Shown here in pieces: positions 16,566 to 26,208 of a stretch of DNA of 64,000 nt. Made by a program: the position numbers and the translations under genes. This DNA is from Hyphomicrobiales bacterium (GTDB lineage Bacteria; Pseudomonadota; Alphaproteobacteria; Rhizobiales; Rhizobiaceae), in assembly GCA_900468535.1 (NCBI GenBank), contig UBTY01000016.1, positions 186,001 through 250,000 of the forward strand, written 5' to 3'. How positions within the stretch are numbered: position 1 is the first letter of the stretch; each line of letters begins with the position of its first letter. The notes under the pieces were generated by a model. That model did no database searches and was not told the origin of the DNA. It worked only from the letters and a program-made list of their open reading frames with translations.

Positions 16566-18980
16566 TCAATGAGCTATGGTTGCGCCCGTTTCGTCGAGCC
16601 CTTCGACCGTTGCGATGACCGGCGTTTCCACCGTTCCATCCCACTCGATCGGCTCCGGTCTGCGGACCAGAGCATGCTTGATCACCTCGCCCATGCGGGA
16701 TACCGGGATGATCTCCATGTTGTTCTTCACGTTATCCGGAATCTCCGCCAGATCCTTGGCGTTTTCTTCCGGGATCAGCACCTTCTTGATGCCGCCGCGA
16801 AGCGCTGCAAGCAGCTTTTCCTTCAGGCCACCGATCGGCAGGACGCGACCGCGCAGGGTGATTTCACCCGTCATCGCCACATTCTTGTCGACCGGAATAC
16901 CGGTCATGATCGAGACGATCGCGGTTGCCATGGCTACGCCGGCCGACGGACCATCCTTCGGGGTCGCACCTTCAGGCACGTGGACGTGGATGTCCGACTT
17001 GTCGAAGCGCGGAGGCTCGATGCCGAAATCGACGGCTCTGCTGCGGACATAGGATGCCGCCGCCGAGATCGATTCCTTCATGACTTCCTTCAGGTTGCCG
17101 GTCACGGTCATACGACCCTTGCCCGGCATCATGACGCCTTCGATCGTCAGCAGTTCGCCGCCGACTTCCGTCCATGCCAGACCGGTTACAACGCCGACCT
17201 GATCCTCACGCTCGGCTTCGCCGTGGCGGAAGCGCGGAACGCCCAGATAGTCATGGATGTTCTCGGCCGTGACATGCACCGACTTCGTCTTGCCCTTGAT
17301 GATCTCGGTGACCGCCTTGCGGGCGAGCTTCATCAATTCGCGTTCGAACGAGCGAACACCGGCTTCACGGGTGTACTGCTGGCTGATCGCCATCAGGGCG
17401 TCGTCGCTGACCGAGAATTCATTCGGCTGCAGCGCATGTTCTTTGATGGCCTTCGGCAGCAGGTGCCGCTTGGCGATTTCGCGCTTTTCGTCTTCGGTGT
17501 AGCCGGCGATACGGATGACTTCCATGCGGTCCATCAGAGGCGCAGGGATGTTCAGCGTATTCGCCGTCGTGATGAACATCACGTCCGACAGATCGTATTC
17601 GACCTCAAGGTAGTGATCCATGAAGGTCGAGTTCTGTGCCGGATCCAGCACCTCGAGCAGAGCCGACGACGGATCACCACGGAAGTCCTGGCCCATCTTG
17701 TCGATTTCGTCGAGCAGGAAGAGCGGGTTGGACTTCTTCGCCTTCTTCATCGACTGGATGACCTTACCGGGCATCGAACCGATGTAGGTGCGGCGGTGGC
17801 CGCGGATTTCGGCTTCGTCACGAACGCCACCCAGCGCCATGCGGACATACTCACGGCCGGTCGCCTTGGCGATCGACTGGGCGAGCGAGGTCTTGCCGAC
17901 GCCCGGAGGGCCGACGAGGCACAGGATCGGACCCTTGATCTTGGTCGCGCGGGCCTGGACCGCCAGGTACTCGACGATCCGCTCCTTGACCTTGTCGAGA
18001 CCGAAGTGATCGGCTTCGAGGATCTTTTCGGCGTTGTTGAGGTCCGACTTGATCTTCGACTTCTTGCCCCACGGAATGCCGAGCAGCCAATCGAGATAGT
18101 TGCGGACAACGGTCGCCTCAGCAGACATCGGGCTCATCTGCCGCAGCTTCTTCAGCTCGGCATCGGCCTTTTCGCGGGCTTCCTTCGACAGCTTGGTCTT
18201 GGAGATGCGCTCTTCCAGTTCGGCCATCTCGTCGCGGCCTTCCTCGCCGTCGCCAAGCTCCTTCTGGATCGCCTTCATCTGTTCGTTCAGGTAGTACTCG
18301 CGCTGGGTCTTCTCCATCTGGCGCTTGACGCGCGAGCGGATACGCTTCTCGACCTGAAGGACCGAGATCTCACCTTCCATGAAGCCGAGCGCCTTTTCGA
18401 GGCGCGCCTTGACGCTGGTGGTTTCCAGCATCTCCTGCTTCTCGGTGATCTTGATCGACAGGTGCGAGGCAACCGTATCGGCCAGCTTCGAATAGTCGTC
18501 GATCTGGCTGGCGGCGCCAACGACCTCTGGAGAGATCTTTTTGTTGAGTTTTACGTAGCTTTCGAATTCCGAGACGACAGAACGGCTCAGAGCTTCGAGC
18601 TCGACCGGATCGTCATGCGGCTCTTCGAGGACGTGACCGAGGGCTTCGTAGAAATCCTCGCGGTCCGTATAGGCATCGATCTCGGCGCGCGCACGGCCTT
18701 CGACCAGCACCTTGACGGTACCGTCGGGCAGCTTCAGCAGCTGCAGCACGTTGGCGACCGTACCGACATTGTGGATAGCAGACGGTTCCGGATCGTCATC
18801 GCTCGCATTGATCTGCGTAACGAGCATGATTTGCTTGTCCGATCCCATCACCTCTTCAAGCGCACGGATCGACTTCTCGCGGCCGACAAACAGCGGCACG
18901 ATCATGTGCGGGAAGACGACGATGTCGCGCAGGGGCAAAACCGGATATGCGATGCTCGCAACTGACGTTTTCTTCGTCAT
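16566..18980 (-). CDS. lon: ATP-dependent Lon protease
   Basis: Cytoplasmic AAA+ serine protease of 804 residues, the standard length. The N-terminal substrate-binding domain ([19 protein letters not shown]) is followed by a coiled-coil region, an AAA+ module with Walker [14 protein letters not shown] and Walker [10 protein letters not shown], and the protease domain with catalytic serine in [10 protein letters not shown] and lysine further on ([12 protein letters not shown] precedes the end). AAAGGAAATAAA precedes the ATG. A strong inverted repeat lies 64-87 bases upstream (19044-19067). Downstream of clpX and clpP on the same strand, but separate terminators suggest separate transcripts. 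Confidence 0.97.
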   Translation of the reverse strand: MTKKTSVASIAYPVLPLRDIVVFPHMIVPLFVGREKSIRALEEVMGSDKQIMLVTQINASDDDPEPSAIHNVGTVANVLQLLKLPDGTVKVLVEGRARAEIDAYTDREDFYEALGHVLEEPHDDPVELEALSRSVVSEFESYVKLNKKISPEVVGAASQIDDYSKLADTVASHLSIKITEKQEMLETTSVKARLEKALGFMEGEISVLQVEKRIRSRVKRQMEKTQREYYLNEQMKAIQKELGDGEEGRDEMAELEERISKTKLSKEAREKADAELKKLRQMSPMSAEATVVRNYLDWLLGIPWGKKSKIKSDLNNAEKILEADHFGLDKVKERIVEYLAVQARATKIKGPILCLVGPPGVGKTSLAQSIAKATGREYVRMALGGVRDEAEIRGHRRTYIGSMPGKVIQSMKKAKKSNPLFLLDEIDKMGQDFRGDPSSALLEVLDPAQNSTFMDHYLEVEYDLSDVMFITTANTLNIPAPLMDRMEVIRIAGYTEDEKREIAKRHLLPKAIKEHALQPNEFSVSDDALMAISQQYTREAGVRSFERELMKLARKAVTEIIKGKTKSVHVTAENIHDYLGVPRFRHGEAEREDQVGVVTGLAWTEVGGELLTIEGVMMPGKGRMTVTGNLKEVMKESISAAASYVRSRAVDFGIEPPRFDKSDIHVHVPEGATPKDGPSAGVAMATAIVSIMTGIPVDKNVAMTGEITLRGRVLPIGGLKEKLLAALRGGIKKVLIPEENAKDLAEIPDNVKNNMEIIPVSRMGEVIKHALVRRPEPIEWDGTVETPVIATVEGLDETGATIAH

Positions 18981-19043
18981 TTTATTTCCTTTCCATCGTC
19001 CCGTTTCCGGGCTCTTCTGGCGCGGCCACTAGAACCGGCCGCA

Positions 19044-19067
19044 CTCCACTTGAAACAACAAGTGGAG
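19044..19067 (-). repeat. inverted repeat in the lon leader
   Basis: CTCCACTTG (19044-19052) and CAAGTGGAG (19059-19067), nine pairs around a six-base loop AAACAA. Not followed by a T-run, so not a terminator. Could be an operator or an RNA leader hairpin. Confidence 0.5.
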
Positions 19068-19331
19068 GTTCTGACTATGCTTTTCAAGCTGCACCATGGC
19101 CGGTGTCCCCCTGGACATGACAGCTATGCGACAACGGAACACCTTCACTTTGGAGCGCCGTGCCAAATCGGCGGCAACCACTTCCGAAGCGGCTAAAACA
19201 CAAGCCCGAAACACACCAACGGAATCATTCCATAATTGCCAAGGGCGGGGGAATCCGCAACGGCAACAGAGGCGGTTTCCGACCTCTTTAGCAAGATTTA
19301 TCAGGGTCGTGCACTGGTTTTGAAATAGAAA

Positions 19332-19355
19332 GGGGGCCGCCAACGGCAACCCCCC
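19332..19355 (-). terminator. probable terminator of clpX
   Basis: Stem GGGGG / CCCCC with inner GCC-AAC-GGC hairpin and a small symmetric internal loop, followed on the minus strand by TTTCTATTTC. It starts 40 bases after the clpX stop. Imperfect but in the right place. Confidence 0.55.
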
Positions 19356-19394
19356 TCAATTCACGGTTCTTATCGTAAAGATATCTCTAAGGCG

Positions 19395-20672
19395 TCACGC
19401 CGAAGCGTTGGCCTTTTCGTCCTGACGATCGGCGTAGATGTAGAGCGGGCGGGCGGAGCCGCGCGCCACTTCCTCGGAGATGACGACTTCGCGGACGCCT
19501 TCGAGCGCCGGCAGTTCGAACATCGTGTCGAGCAGGATCTTTTCCATGATCGAGCGCAGACCACGAGCACCAGTCTTGCGGACGATCGCCTTGCGAGCGA
19601 TTTCGCGCAGAGCATCCTCGTGGAAGGTCAGCTCGACGTCTTCCATCTCGAACAGGCGCTGGTACTGCTTGATCAGCGCGTTCTTCGGCTCGGACAGGAT
19701 CTGGATCAGCGCATCCTCGTCGAGGTCTTCGAGCGTTGCCAGAACCGGCAGACGACCGATGAACTCGGGGATGAGGCCGAACTTGACCAGATCTTCCGGC
19801 TCGAGTTCGCGCAGCACTTCGCCAACGCGGCGGTCGTCCTGGGCCTTCACGGTCGCGCCGAAACCGATCGACGTCTTCTCGCCACGGGCGGAGATGATCT
19901 TGTCGAGGCCGGCAAATGCACCGCCGCAGATGAACAGGATGTTCGTCGTGTCGACCTGGAGGAATTCCTGCTGAGGATGCTTGCGGCCGCCCTGCGGCGG
20001 TACGGAAGCAACCGTGCCTTCCATGATCTTCAGAAGCGCCTGCTGAACGCCCTCGCCCGACACGTCGCGGGTAATCGACGGGTTGTCGGACTTGCGGGAG
20101 ATCTTGTCCACTTCGTCGATATAGACGATGCCGCGCTGAGCGCGCTCGACATTGTAGTCGGCAGCCTGCAGCAGCTTCAGGATGATGTTTTCGACGTCTT
20201 CACCGACATAACCGGCCTCGGTCAGCGTCGTCGCGTCAGCCATCGTGAAGGGAACGTCGATGATGCGAGCGAGCGTCTGGGCAAGATAGGTCTTGCCGCA
20301 ACCGGTCGGGCCGACCAGCATGATGTTCGACTTCGCCAATTCGACATCGCCGTTCTTCGAGGCGTGCGCCAGGCGCTTGTAGTGGTTGTGAACGGCCACG
20401 GACAGGATCTTTTTCGCCTGTTTCTGGCCGATGACGTATTCGTCGAGAACCTTGATGATGTCCTGGGGCGTGGGAACGCCGTCACGGGACTTGACCATCG
20501 AGGATTTGTTTTCCTCGCGGATGATGTCCATGCACAATTCGACGCATTCATCGCAGATGAAAACTGTCGGTCCGGCAATCAGCTTGCGGACCTCGTGCTG
20601 GCTCTTTCCGCAGAAGGAGCAGTACAGGGTGTTTTTAGAGTCGCCGCCGTTGCTGCCGCTGACTTTGCTCAT
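19395..20672 (-). CDS. clpX: ATP-dependent Clp protease ATP-binding subunit ClpX
   Basis: Unfoldase that feeds proteins to ClpP, 425 residues as usual. N-terminal zinc-binding domain with [11 protein letters not shown] and [10 protein letters not shown], Walker [14 protein letters not shown], Walker B YIDEVDKI, and the pore-loop region around [11 protein letters not shown]. In alphaproteobacteria it helps drive cell-cycle proteolysis. GGAAGGAAA precedes the ATG. clpP lies upstream on the same strand with a 293-base gap that includes a nine-base inverted repeat (20837-20866). Confidence 0.97.
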   Translation of the reverse strand: MSKVSGSNGGDSKNTLYCSFCGKSQHEVRKLIAGPTVFICDECVELCMDIIREENKSSMVKSRDGVPTPQDIIKVLDEYVIGQKQAKKILSVAVHNHYKRLAHASKNGDVELAKSNIMLVGPTGCGKTYLAQTLARIIDVPFTMADATTLTEAGYVGEDVENIILKLLQAADYNVERAQRGIVYIDEVDKISRKSDNPSITRDVSGEGVQQALLKIMEGTVASVPPQGGRKHPQQEFLQVDTTNILFICGGAFAGLDKIISARGEKTSIGFGATVKAQDDRRVGEVLRELEPEDLVKFGLIPEFIGRLPVLATLEDLDEDALIQILSEPKNALIKQYQRLFEMEDVELTFHEDALREIARKAIVRKTGARGLRSIMEKILLDTMFELPALEGVREVVISEEVARGSARPLYIYADRQDEKANASA

Positions 20673-20836
20673 ATCACTTTCCTTCCAGCACGCCGCATTT
20701 CAAGGTGAAAGTGCGGTCCACTCATTGGCCTGCTCCGATCGGGAGCACCAGCCGGGCCAAGGCCTTTAAGGGGTACGAACCGGCACAAACTATGTTGTTC
20801 TCGTTCCGGCGGCAACGGTTTCCCCTTTGAATGCCG

Positions 20837-20866
20837 ATGCTATGTCATAAAAATTCAACATAGCAT
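20837..20866. repeat. inverted repeat between clpP and clpX
   Basis: ATGCTATGT (20837-20845) and ACATAGCAT (20858-20866), nine pairs separated by twelve AT-rich bases. Located 165-195 bases before clpX and about 100 bases after the clpP stop. It could be an operator or part of the clpX promoter; no T-run on the clpP side makes a terminator unlikely. Confidence 0.4.
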
Positions 20867-20965
20867 TAATACTTGAGATTGCCGCACCCGCCACAGGGTT
20901 TCTTTCCTTGTTCGATCACAAATGAGATAGAACTGTGGCGGATAAAACACCATCCCTACTTCTTA

Positions 20966-21595
20966 CTAGGCTGCATCGCCTTCGATCTCGACGCGAGACG
21001 TCAGGACCTTGTCGATCACACCCCAGCTCTGCGCTTCGTCCGCATCCATGAAGTGGTCGCGATCGAGTGTCTTTTCGACTTCCTCGTAGCTGCGGCCCGT
21101 GTGCTTCACGTAAACCTCGTTGAGGCGGCGCTTCATTTTCAGGATGTCGCGAGCGTGGCGCTCGATATCCGATGCCTGCCCCTGGAAACCGCCCGAGGGC
21201 TGGTGAACCATGATGCGGGCGTTCGGGGTTGCGAAGCGCATATCCTTGTGGCCGGCGGCCAGAAGCAACGAACCCATCGACGCAGCCTGACCGATGCAGA
21301 GCGTCGATACGGCCGGCTTGATGAACTGCATCGTGTCGTAGATCGCCATGCCGGCGGTGACCACGCCACCCGGAGAATTGATGTAGAGCGCGATTTCCTT
21401 CTTCGGGTTCTCGGCTTCAAGGAAGAGGAGCTGGGCGCAAACGAGTGTCGCCATATGATCCTCGACCGGGCCCGTCAGGAAGATGATGCGTTCCTTGAGA
21501 AGGCGGGAATAGATGTCGTAGGAGCGTTCACCGCGGTTGGTCTGTTCCACAACCATCGGCACGAGGGCCATAGCGGTATCGACTGGGTTTCTCAT
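20966..21595 (-). CDS. clpP: ATP-dependent Clp protease proteolytic subunit ClpP
   Basis: Serine peptidase of 209 residues that forms the tetradecameric chamber. Catalytic serine is in [16 protein letters not shown], histidine in [11 protein letters not shown], and aspartate in the downstream conserved region (ERDHFMDA-type, here [19 protein letters not shown]). The opening [19 protein letters not shown] is typical. A heat-shock-like promoter is visible at 21659-21688. Gene order clpP-clpX-lon-hupB is conserved. Confidence 0.97.
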   Translation of the reverse strand: MRNPVDTAMALVPMVVEQTNRGERSYDIYSRLLKERIIFLTGPVEDHMATLVCAQLLFLEAENPKKEIALYINSPGGVVTAGMAIYDTMQFIKPAVSTLCIGQAASMGSLLLAAGHKDMRFATPNARIMVHQPSGGFQGQASDIERHARDILKMKRRLNEVYVKHTGRSYEEVEKTLDRDHFMDADEAQSWGVIDKVLTSRVEIEGDAA

Positions 21596-21977
21596 GTGCG
21601 TCCTTTGTCAACGTCTTGCCGGCCCGACGCCGGGAATCAAAGAAAATGCCTTATCCCTACATAGAGCTTCCCTACCCTCCTCTTCAAGACACGCCTGGGT
21701 ATAACGTTAAGAGGCGGGCGGGTTACCGAACGATGTGGTCTCGTCTACCGCCTATTGTTCGAAACGCGCGTTAATCGCGACCGGACAATTCGGACCCCCA
21801 CAGTTTTTCTCTCCAGCAAGATGAAGGAATACTGAATCGTCCGCAAACCCGTTCCGCGTTTACCGGACGGAAAGCCTATCGGCAGATATGTGTCGGCAGA
21901 CCCGGATAGAACAGGCGCCGGTTAAGCAACTCGCCAATCTCTTCTGGGAATGATGCTGGCAACGAAGGGGTATTGCC
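21596..21977. other. intergenic region between clpP and the GGDEF gene
   Basis: Divergent promoter region. Contains the heat-shock-like promoter of clpP (21659-21688). On the plus strand, the ribosome site AAGGGG precedes the GTG of the GGDEF gene. No further gene seen. Confidence 0.45.
21659..21688 (-). promoter_or_regulatory. candidate sigma-32 (RpoH) promoter of clpP
   Basis: On the minus strand: CTTGAA (21688-21683), 18 bases, then CTATGT (21664-21659) followed by AGG. This fits the alphaproteobacterial heat-shock consensus CTTG-N17/18-CYTATNTNNG in nearly all positions. The start of transcription would fall about 60 bases before the clpP ATG. By-eye match only. Confidence 0.45.
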
Positions 21978-23225
21978 GTGTTCAGCGTTACAACGGGACT
22001 GACCATCTGGTGCTCCGAGGCGATAACGCTTGCCTTGGTGGCGTTCTCGGCCTGGCGCCATGACGTTCGCAACAAGACCTATCTGTACTGGACGTTCGGA
22101 TTTCTGCTGAGCGCGATCGGATTTGCGATGGTCGTTCTGCGCGGACATATCCCCAACTTCTTCTCCATCGAAGTCGGCAATACCGTCGCACTGGTAGGTC
22201 AGAGCGCCTGGATCGCGGGCTACCTGGCGCTCGACAAACGGAAGATGGAGTGGTGGGTCGCTTTGCCGCCTCTCGTCTGGCTGTCGGGAATCTTTCTGCC
22301 GTGGGTCAACGACGACTACGCTAACCGCGTCATTCTCTATAATCTTGCGTCAGCCACCGGGGCGACCGGGCTGGCGATGGCCGTCATCTCGCCGGGCATG
22401 CGGACAGAACCGAGCCGCACAAGGCTTGCGGTAGTCTTCCTGTTTCAAAGCTGCGTGTGCTTCGGCGCCGCGCTTGCCATTGCCCTGACATCCCCGACGC
22501 CCGCCGAAGCCGCCAATTATGCGGGGATCGCTGCCTTGGGAACTGCCTTCCCCCTGACCCTGGCCTGTGCGCTCACCTGCCGCCTGATCATGGAACGATC
22601 GGAGCGACAGCTGCGGCTTCTCAGCATAACCGACACTCTGACCGGCGTGCTCAACCGTCGCGGTCTCTTCGCACAGTTCGCGAATATTCAGATCAGGGCG
22701 CATGACGAGGCGCGGCAGGTAGCCGTCCTGCTCTTCGACCTCGACAACTTCAAGCGGATCAACGACCGGTTCGGACATCACGCCGGCGATGTCGTGCTCA
22801 GCGTTTTTGCCCGGATGGCTCGCCAGTACACCCCAGCCGGCGCATTCGGGCGAATGGGTGGCGAAGAGTTTGCTGCCTTCGTCAGCGTTGCCGACCAGAC
22901 CGAAGCCGAAGCGCTTGCCGAATCGATCCGGGCCGAACTCTGCCGCGCGCCGATCAATACCGGCGATGCGCTCGTCCCGGCGACCGTCAGCACCGGCGTT
23001 GCACTCGCCTCCCCGATCGAAGCCAACATGGACAGGCTCGTTTCGGCGGCCGACCGTGCGCTCTATGCAGCCAAGGCGGCAGGCCGCAACTGCACCGTCA
23101 TCTTCGGCGAGGCAGAGGCAGCAGCCCCGCCACCGGCGGCGCCTGACGAACGCAGCGGCGAACTCGTTCCGACGCTCGACGACCAGATTCATGCGCTCCG
23201 CCGCGTCGGATCGCTGGGACGCTAG
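21978..23225 (+). CDS. membrane-bound diguanylate cyclase (GGDEF domain)
   Basis: 415 residues starting at GTG 21978, with AAGGGG nine bases upstream. The first about 200 residues form six or so membrane helices; a GGDEF domain follows from LLSITDTLTGVLNRRGLF. The catalytic loop reads RMGGEEF, so it is of the active GG(D/E)EF type, and VLLFDLDNFKRINDRFGHHAGD holds the metal/GTP residues. No RxxD inhibitory site is present at the usual place before the loop. It should make cyclic di-GMP in response to a membrane signal. A 40-residue Pro/Ala-rich tail follows the domain. No partner gene adjoins it. Confidence 0.88.
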   Translation: MFSVTTGLTIWCSEAITLALVAFSAWRHDVRNKTYLYWTFGFLLSAIGFAMVVLRGHIPNFFSIEVGNTVALVGQSAWIAGYLALDKRKMEWWVALPPLVWLSGIFLPWVNDDYANRVILYNLASATGATGLAMAVISPGMRTEPSRTRLAVVFLFQSCVCFGAALAIALTSPTPAEAANYAGIAALGTAFPLTLACALTCRLIMERSERQLRLLSITDTLTGVLNRRGLFAQFANIQIRAHDEARQVAVLLFDLDNFKRINDRFGHHAGDVVLSVFARMARQYTPAGAFGRMGGEEFAAFVSVADQTEAEALAESIRAELCRAPINTGDALVPATVSTGVALASPIEANMDRLVSAADRALYAAKAAGRNCTVIFGEAEAAAPPPAAPDERSGELVPTLDDQIHALRRVGSLGR

Positions 23226-23311
23226 GCACTGTATCGATCATCGATAAAGATTGAGGCCGACACGGGTGCATGTGGCTTTCCGGCTTGCGACAAATCCGCT
23301 AAGCCGGAGGC

Positions 23312-24556
23312 ATGATGATACCGTCGTTTCTCTCCATAGACACCGCCACCCGGCACGTCTCGCTGGATGCCAGCAACCCCGAATTCTACAACAATCCCAA
23401 CGCCGCCTATGCGGCGCTGCACGCCCATTGTCCCACTTTCTACTGGGAGCAGCAGAAGCAGTGGTTCTTCACCGGCTATGACCATGTGAACGCGCTCCTG
23501 AGAGATCGTCGTTTCGGCCGCCAGATCCTGCATATTGCCTCGCGAGAGGAACTTGGGCTTCCAGAGCCCGACCAGCACGTCGCGAACTTCGATCTCGCTG
23601 AACGTTACTCGCTGCTCGAACTCGAGCCGCCCGAGCACACGCGCCTTCGCACACTCGTCAACCGGGCCTTCGTCTCTCGCCATGTCGAAAAAATGAAGCC
23701 GGAGCTTACCGAACTCGCCACCAGGCTCATCGACGACTTCGAGAAGAAGGGCGAGGTCGAACTGCTGTCCGCCTTCGCCGACATCATCCCCGTGACGATG
23801 ATCGCACGCATGATCGGCATCCCGGAGGAGATGGGGCCGCAACTGCTCAAGTGGTCGCACGCCTATATCCGCATGTACCTCTTCGGCCGCACGCGAGAAG
23901 ACGAGGACGGCGCCGATAAGGCCTCGAAGGAATTCTCGGATTACGTCAAGGGCATGATCGCCGAACGCCGCGCCAATCCGCGCGACGACCTGCTGACCCA
24001 CATGATCCATACGGAGCACAAGGGGCAGTACCTGACCGAAGACGAGCTCGTATCGACGACGATCGTTCTATTGAACGCCGGACACGAGGCGACCGTCCAC
24101 CAGATCGGCAACTCGGTGCGTGTCATCCTGGAGAGCGACTACAACCCGGCAGAGCTTTTCAAGGACGAGGCGACGACCGAGCGGACAATCGAAGAGACTC
24201 TGCGGATCTGCGCGCCTGTTCATATCTTCCAGCGTTGGGCGCTGGAGGACGTGGAGGTCGACGGCATCTCCTTCAAGCGTGGCGACAAGGTCAGCCTGAT
24301 CCTCGCCGCCGCCAATCTTGATCCCGCAAAGTTCAGCGATCCCCTGGTATTCAAGCCAGCCCGAAGCGAAGCCGCCAATCTTTCTTTCGGTGCCGGCATT
24401 CACTTCTGCATCGGCGCACCGCTGGCACGTCTGGAGCTCAATGTCGTGCTTCCGATCCTGTTCGAACGGTTGCCGGGACTGAAGATCGCTGGGACGCCTG
24501 CGATCAAGGACGTCTACCATTTCCATGGCTTGGACCGGCTCGACCTCCGCTGGTAA
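23312..24556 (+). CDS. cytochrome P450
   Basis: 414-residue soluble bacterial P450. I-helix oxygen-activation motif NAGHEAT at about 255-261, K-helix ExxR in EETLR (about 294-298), and heme loop FGAGIHFCIG with the thiolate Cys near 366. The start may be the first or second of two adjacent ATGs. It resembles class I bacterial P450s that need a ferredoxin and ferredoxin reductase, and none is encoded nearby. Substrate unknown. Stands between the GGDEF gene (86-base gap) and convergent dctA. Confidence 0.92.
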   Translation: MMIPSFLSIDTATRHVSLDASNPEFYNNPNAAYAALHAHCPTFYWEQQKQWFFTGYDHVNALLRDRRFGRQILHIASREELGLPEPDQHVANFDLAERYSLLELEPPEHTRLRTLVNRAFVSRHVEKMKPELTELATRLIDDFEKKGEVELLSAFADIIPVTMIARMIGIPEEMGPQLLKWSHAYIRMYLFGRTREDEDGADKASKEFSDYVKGMIAERRANPRDDLLTHMIHTEHKGQYLTEDELVSTTIVLLNAGHEATVHQIGNSVRVILESDYNPAELFKDEATTERTIEETLRICAPVHIFQRWALEDVEVDGISFKRGDKVSLILAAANLDPAKFSDPLVFKPARSEAANLSFGAGIHFCIGAPLARLELNVVLPILFERLPGLKIAGTPAIKDVYHFHGLDRLDLRW

Positions 24557-24557
24557 C

Positions 24558-24589
24558 AAAAAATCCGCGCCTCTTCGGGAAGCGCGGAT
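24558..24589 (-). terminator. Rho-independent terminator of dctA
   Basis: Stem ATCCGCGC / GCGCGGAT (24563-24589) around an 11-base region that itself contains TTCGGGAA, followed on the minus strand by six T. A second hairpin GGACGCCG / CGGCGTCC (24607-24628) lies between it and the dctA stop; it has a weak T-run on the plus side and could serve the P450 gene. Confidence 0.8.
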
Positions 24590-24638
24590 ATCAATTCAGA
24601 CGAAGTGGACGCCGGACATGCGGCGTCCTTGTTATGAT

Positions 24639-25973
24639 TTATTCAGCGGCCTGCAGGACGGGCGCAGCCAATTCCTGCTCGGGCGGCAACTGACCGGCCA
24701 TTGCCGCGGCGAACTGCTCCTGATCGAGCTCATTTTCCCAACGCGCGACGACAACCGTTGCAACGGCATTGCCGACGAAGTTCGTCAGAGCCCGGCATTC
24801 GGACATGAACCTGTCAATGCCGAGGATGAGCGCCATGCCGGCGACCGGAACGGACGGGACGACCGACAGCGTCGCTGCTAGGGTGATGAAACCGGCACCG
24901 GTGATCCCGGCAGCGCCCTTGGAGCTCAGCATCGCGACAGCAAGAAGCAGGATCTGATCTGCCAGTGACAACGGGGTATCCGTTGCCTGAGCGATGAACA
25001 GTGCCGCCAGCGTCATGTAGATGTTCGTGCCGTCGAGGTTAAACGAGTAGCCGGTCGGAATGACCAGGCCCACGACCGAGCGCTTGCAGCCGGCACGTTC
25101 CATCTTGGCCATCAGGCCCGGGAGAGCCGCTTCCGAAGAAGACGTGCCGAGTACCAGCAGCAGCTCTTCCTTGATGTAGCGGATCAGGGAAAGGATCGAG
25201 AAGCCGTTGTAGCGGGCGACAGCACCAAGAACGACCAGCACGAAGATCAGAGACGTCAGGTAGAAAGTTCCGATCAGCATGGCGAGATTGGCGATCGAGC
25301 CGATGCCATACTTGCCGATGGTGAAGGCCATGGCGCCGAATGCGCCGATCGGGGCAGCCTTCATCAAAACGGCGACCAGCTTGAAGACCGGGGACGTCAA
25401 CGCCTGCAGGAAATCCACCACGGGACGTCCGCGATCGCCGACCATCGCCAGCGCGATGCCGAACAGCACCGAGAAGAACAGGACCTGAAGGATATCCCCG
25501 TCAGCAAAAGCGCCGACAATCGTGTTGGGGATGATGTTCATCAGGAAGCCGGTGATCGTCGCATCGTGCGCCTTCTCGGCATAGCTCGCGACAGCCTTGG
25601 CGTCGAGCGTTGCGGGATCGATGTGCATGCCGGCGCCCGGCTGGATGACATTCGCGACGACGAGACCCACGGCCAGCGCCAGTGTCGAAAACACCAGAAA
25701 ATAGATCATCGCCTTGCCGGCAACGCGGCCGACCTTCTGCAGGTCGGACATTCCGGCGATACCGGTGGCAACCGTAAGGAAGATGACCGGCGCGATAATC
25801 ATCTTCACCAGCTTGATGAAGGCGTCGCCGAGCGGCTTCAGCGCCGTTCCGATCTCGGGATAGAAATGGCCGAGCAGGATGCCGGCCGCGATTGCCGCCA
25901 GAACCTGCACATAGAGATGCCGATAAAAGGGTAGTTTGCCACGCGCTGGGGTGGCGGGGAGTGCAATGTCCAT
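24639..25973 (-). CDS. dctA: C4-dicarboxylate transport protein DctA
   Basis: Inner-membrane proton/sodium symporter for succinate, malate and fumarate, 444 residues. Start set at ATG 25973 because GGAGG lies five bases upstream; adjacent ATGs at 25976 and 25988 are too close to or overlap it. Family landmarks are [23 protein letters not shown], the serine-rich loop [35 protein letters not shown], and [19 protein letters not shown]. Expression is sigma-54 dependent through DctBD, as the promoter at 26062-26077 and the divergent dctBD show. In rhizobia this uptake feeds bacteroids during nitrogen fixation. Confidence 0.97.
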   Translation of the reverse strand: MDIALPATPARGKLPFYRHLYVQVLAAIAAGILLGHFYPEIGTALKPLGDAFIKLVKMIIAPVIFLTVATGIAGMSDLQKVGRVAGKAMIYFLVFSTLALAVGLVVANVIQPGAGMHIDPATLDAKAVASYAEKAHDATITGFLMNIIPNTIVGAFADGDILQVLFFSVLFGIALAMVGDRGRPVVDFLQALTSPVFKLVAVLMKAAPIGAFGAMAFTIGKYGIGSIANLAMLIGTFYLTSLIFVLVVLGAVARYNGFSILSLIRYIKEELLLVLGTSSSEAALPGLMAKMERAGCKRSVVGLVIPTGYSFNLDGTNIYMTLAALFIAQATDTPLSLADQILLLAVAMLSSKGAAGITGAGFITLAATLSVVPSVPVAGMALILGIDRFMSECRALTNFVGNAVATVVVARWENELDQEQFAAAMAGQLPPEQELAAPVLQAAE

Positions 25974-26061
25974 CATGTCCTCCATCGAGCCCCAAACCAG
26001 ACCGGCCTCCCGGGGCGAATGCGTTAGTCGAATTGCAGCCAGGCAACTGCAGTCCGAGCTC

Positions 26062-26077
26062 TGCAACATCCGTGCCA
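26062..26077 (-). promoter_or_regulatory. sigma-54 (-24/-12) promoter of dctA
   Basis: On the minus strand TGGCACG-N4-TTGCA, an exact match to the RpoN consensus. It lies about 90 bases before the dctA ATG, in the known configuration of rhizobial dctA promoters. Confidence 0.92.
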
Positions 26078-26152
26078 GAACATTCGCGACCATCTATCGA
26101 TTTGATATCTATTCGTATTCCTCTCACGGCTTGGCCTCATAAACGCCGGGAT

Positions 26153-26201
26153 GAGCGGATTTCCGCACAAATCCATTTGACGAAAGTGCGAAATTGCGCA
26201 C
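26153..26201. promoter_or_regulatory. tandem DctD-type upstream activator sites
   Basis: Two imperfect palindromes lie 75-140 bases upstream of the sigma-54 promoter: GAGCGGATTTCCGCACAA (26153-26170) and GTGCGAAATTGCGCAC (26186-26201). Both share the GTGCG/CGCAC half-sites of the DctD enhancer sites known from Rhizobium and Sinorhizobium. The right-hand site ends 8 bases before the first dctB ATG, so DctD binding may also affect dctBD. Confidence 0.75.
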
Positions 26202-26208
26202 ATGATCC

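Larger units (their letters stand above)
18981..19394. other. intergenic region between clpX and lon
   Basis: Contains the imperfect clpX terminator (19332-19355), the lon leader with inverted repeat 19044-19067, and presumably the lon promoter. No protein gene is supported: the open frames here have no family features. Confidence 0.45.

Noticed and set aside
16569-18965. 798-codon plus frame
   Set aside because: Antisense shadow of lon caused by high GC.
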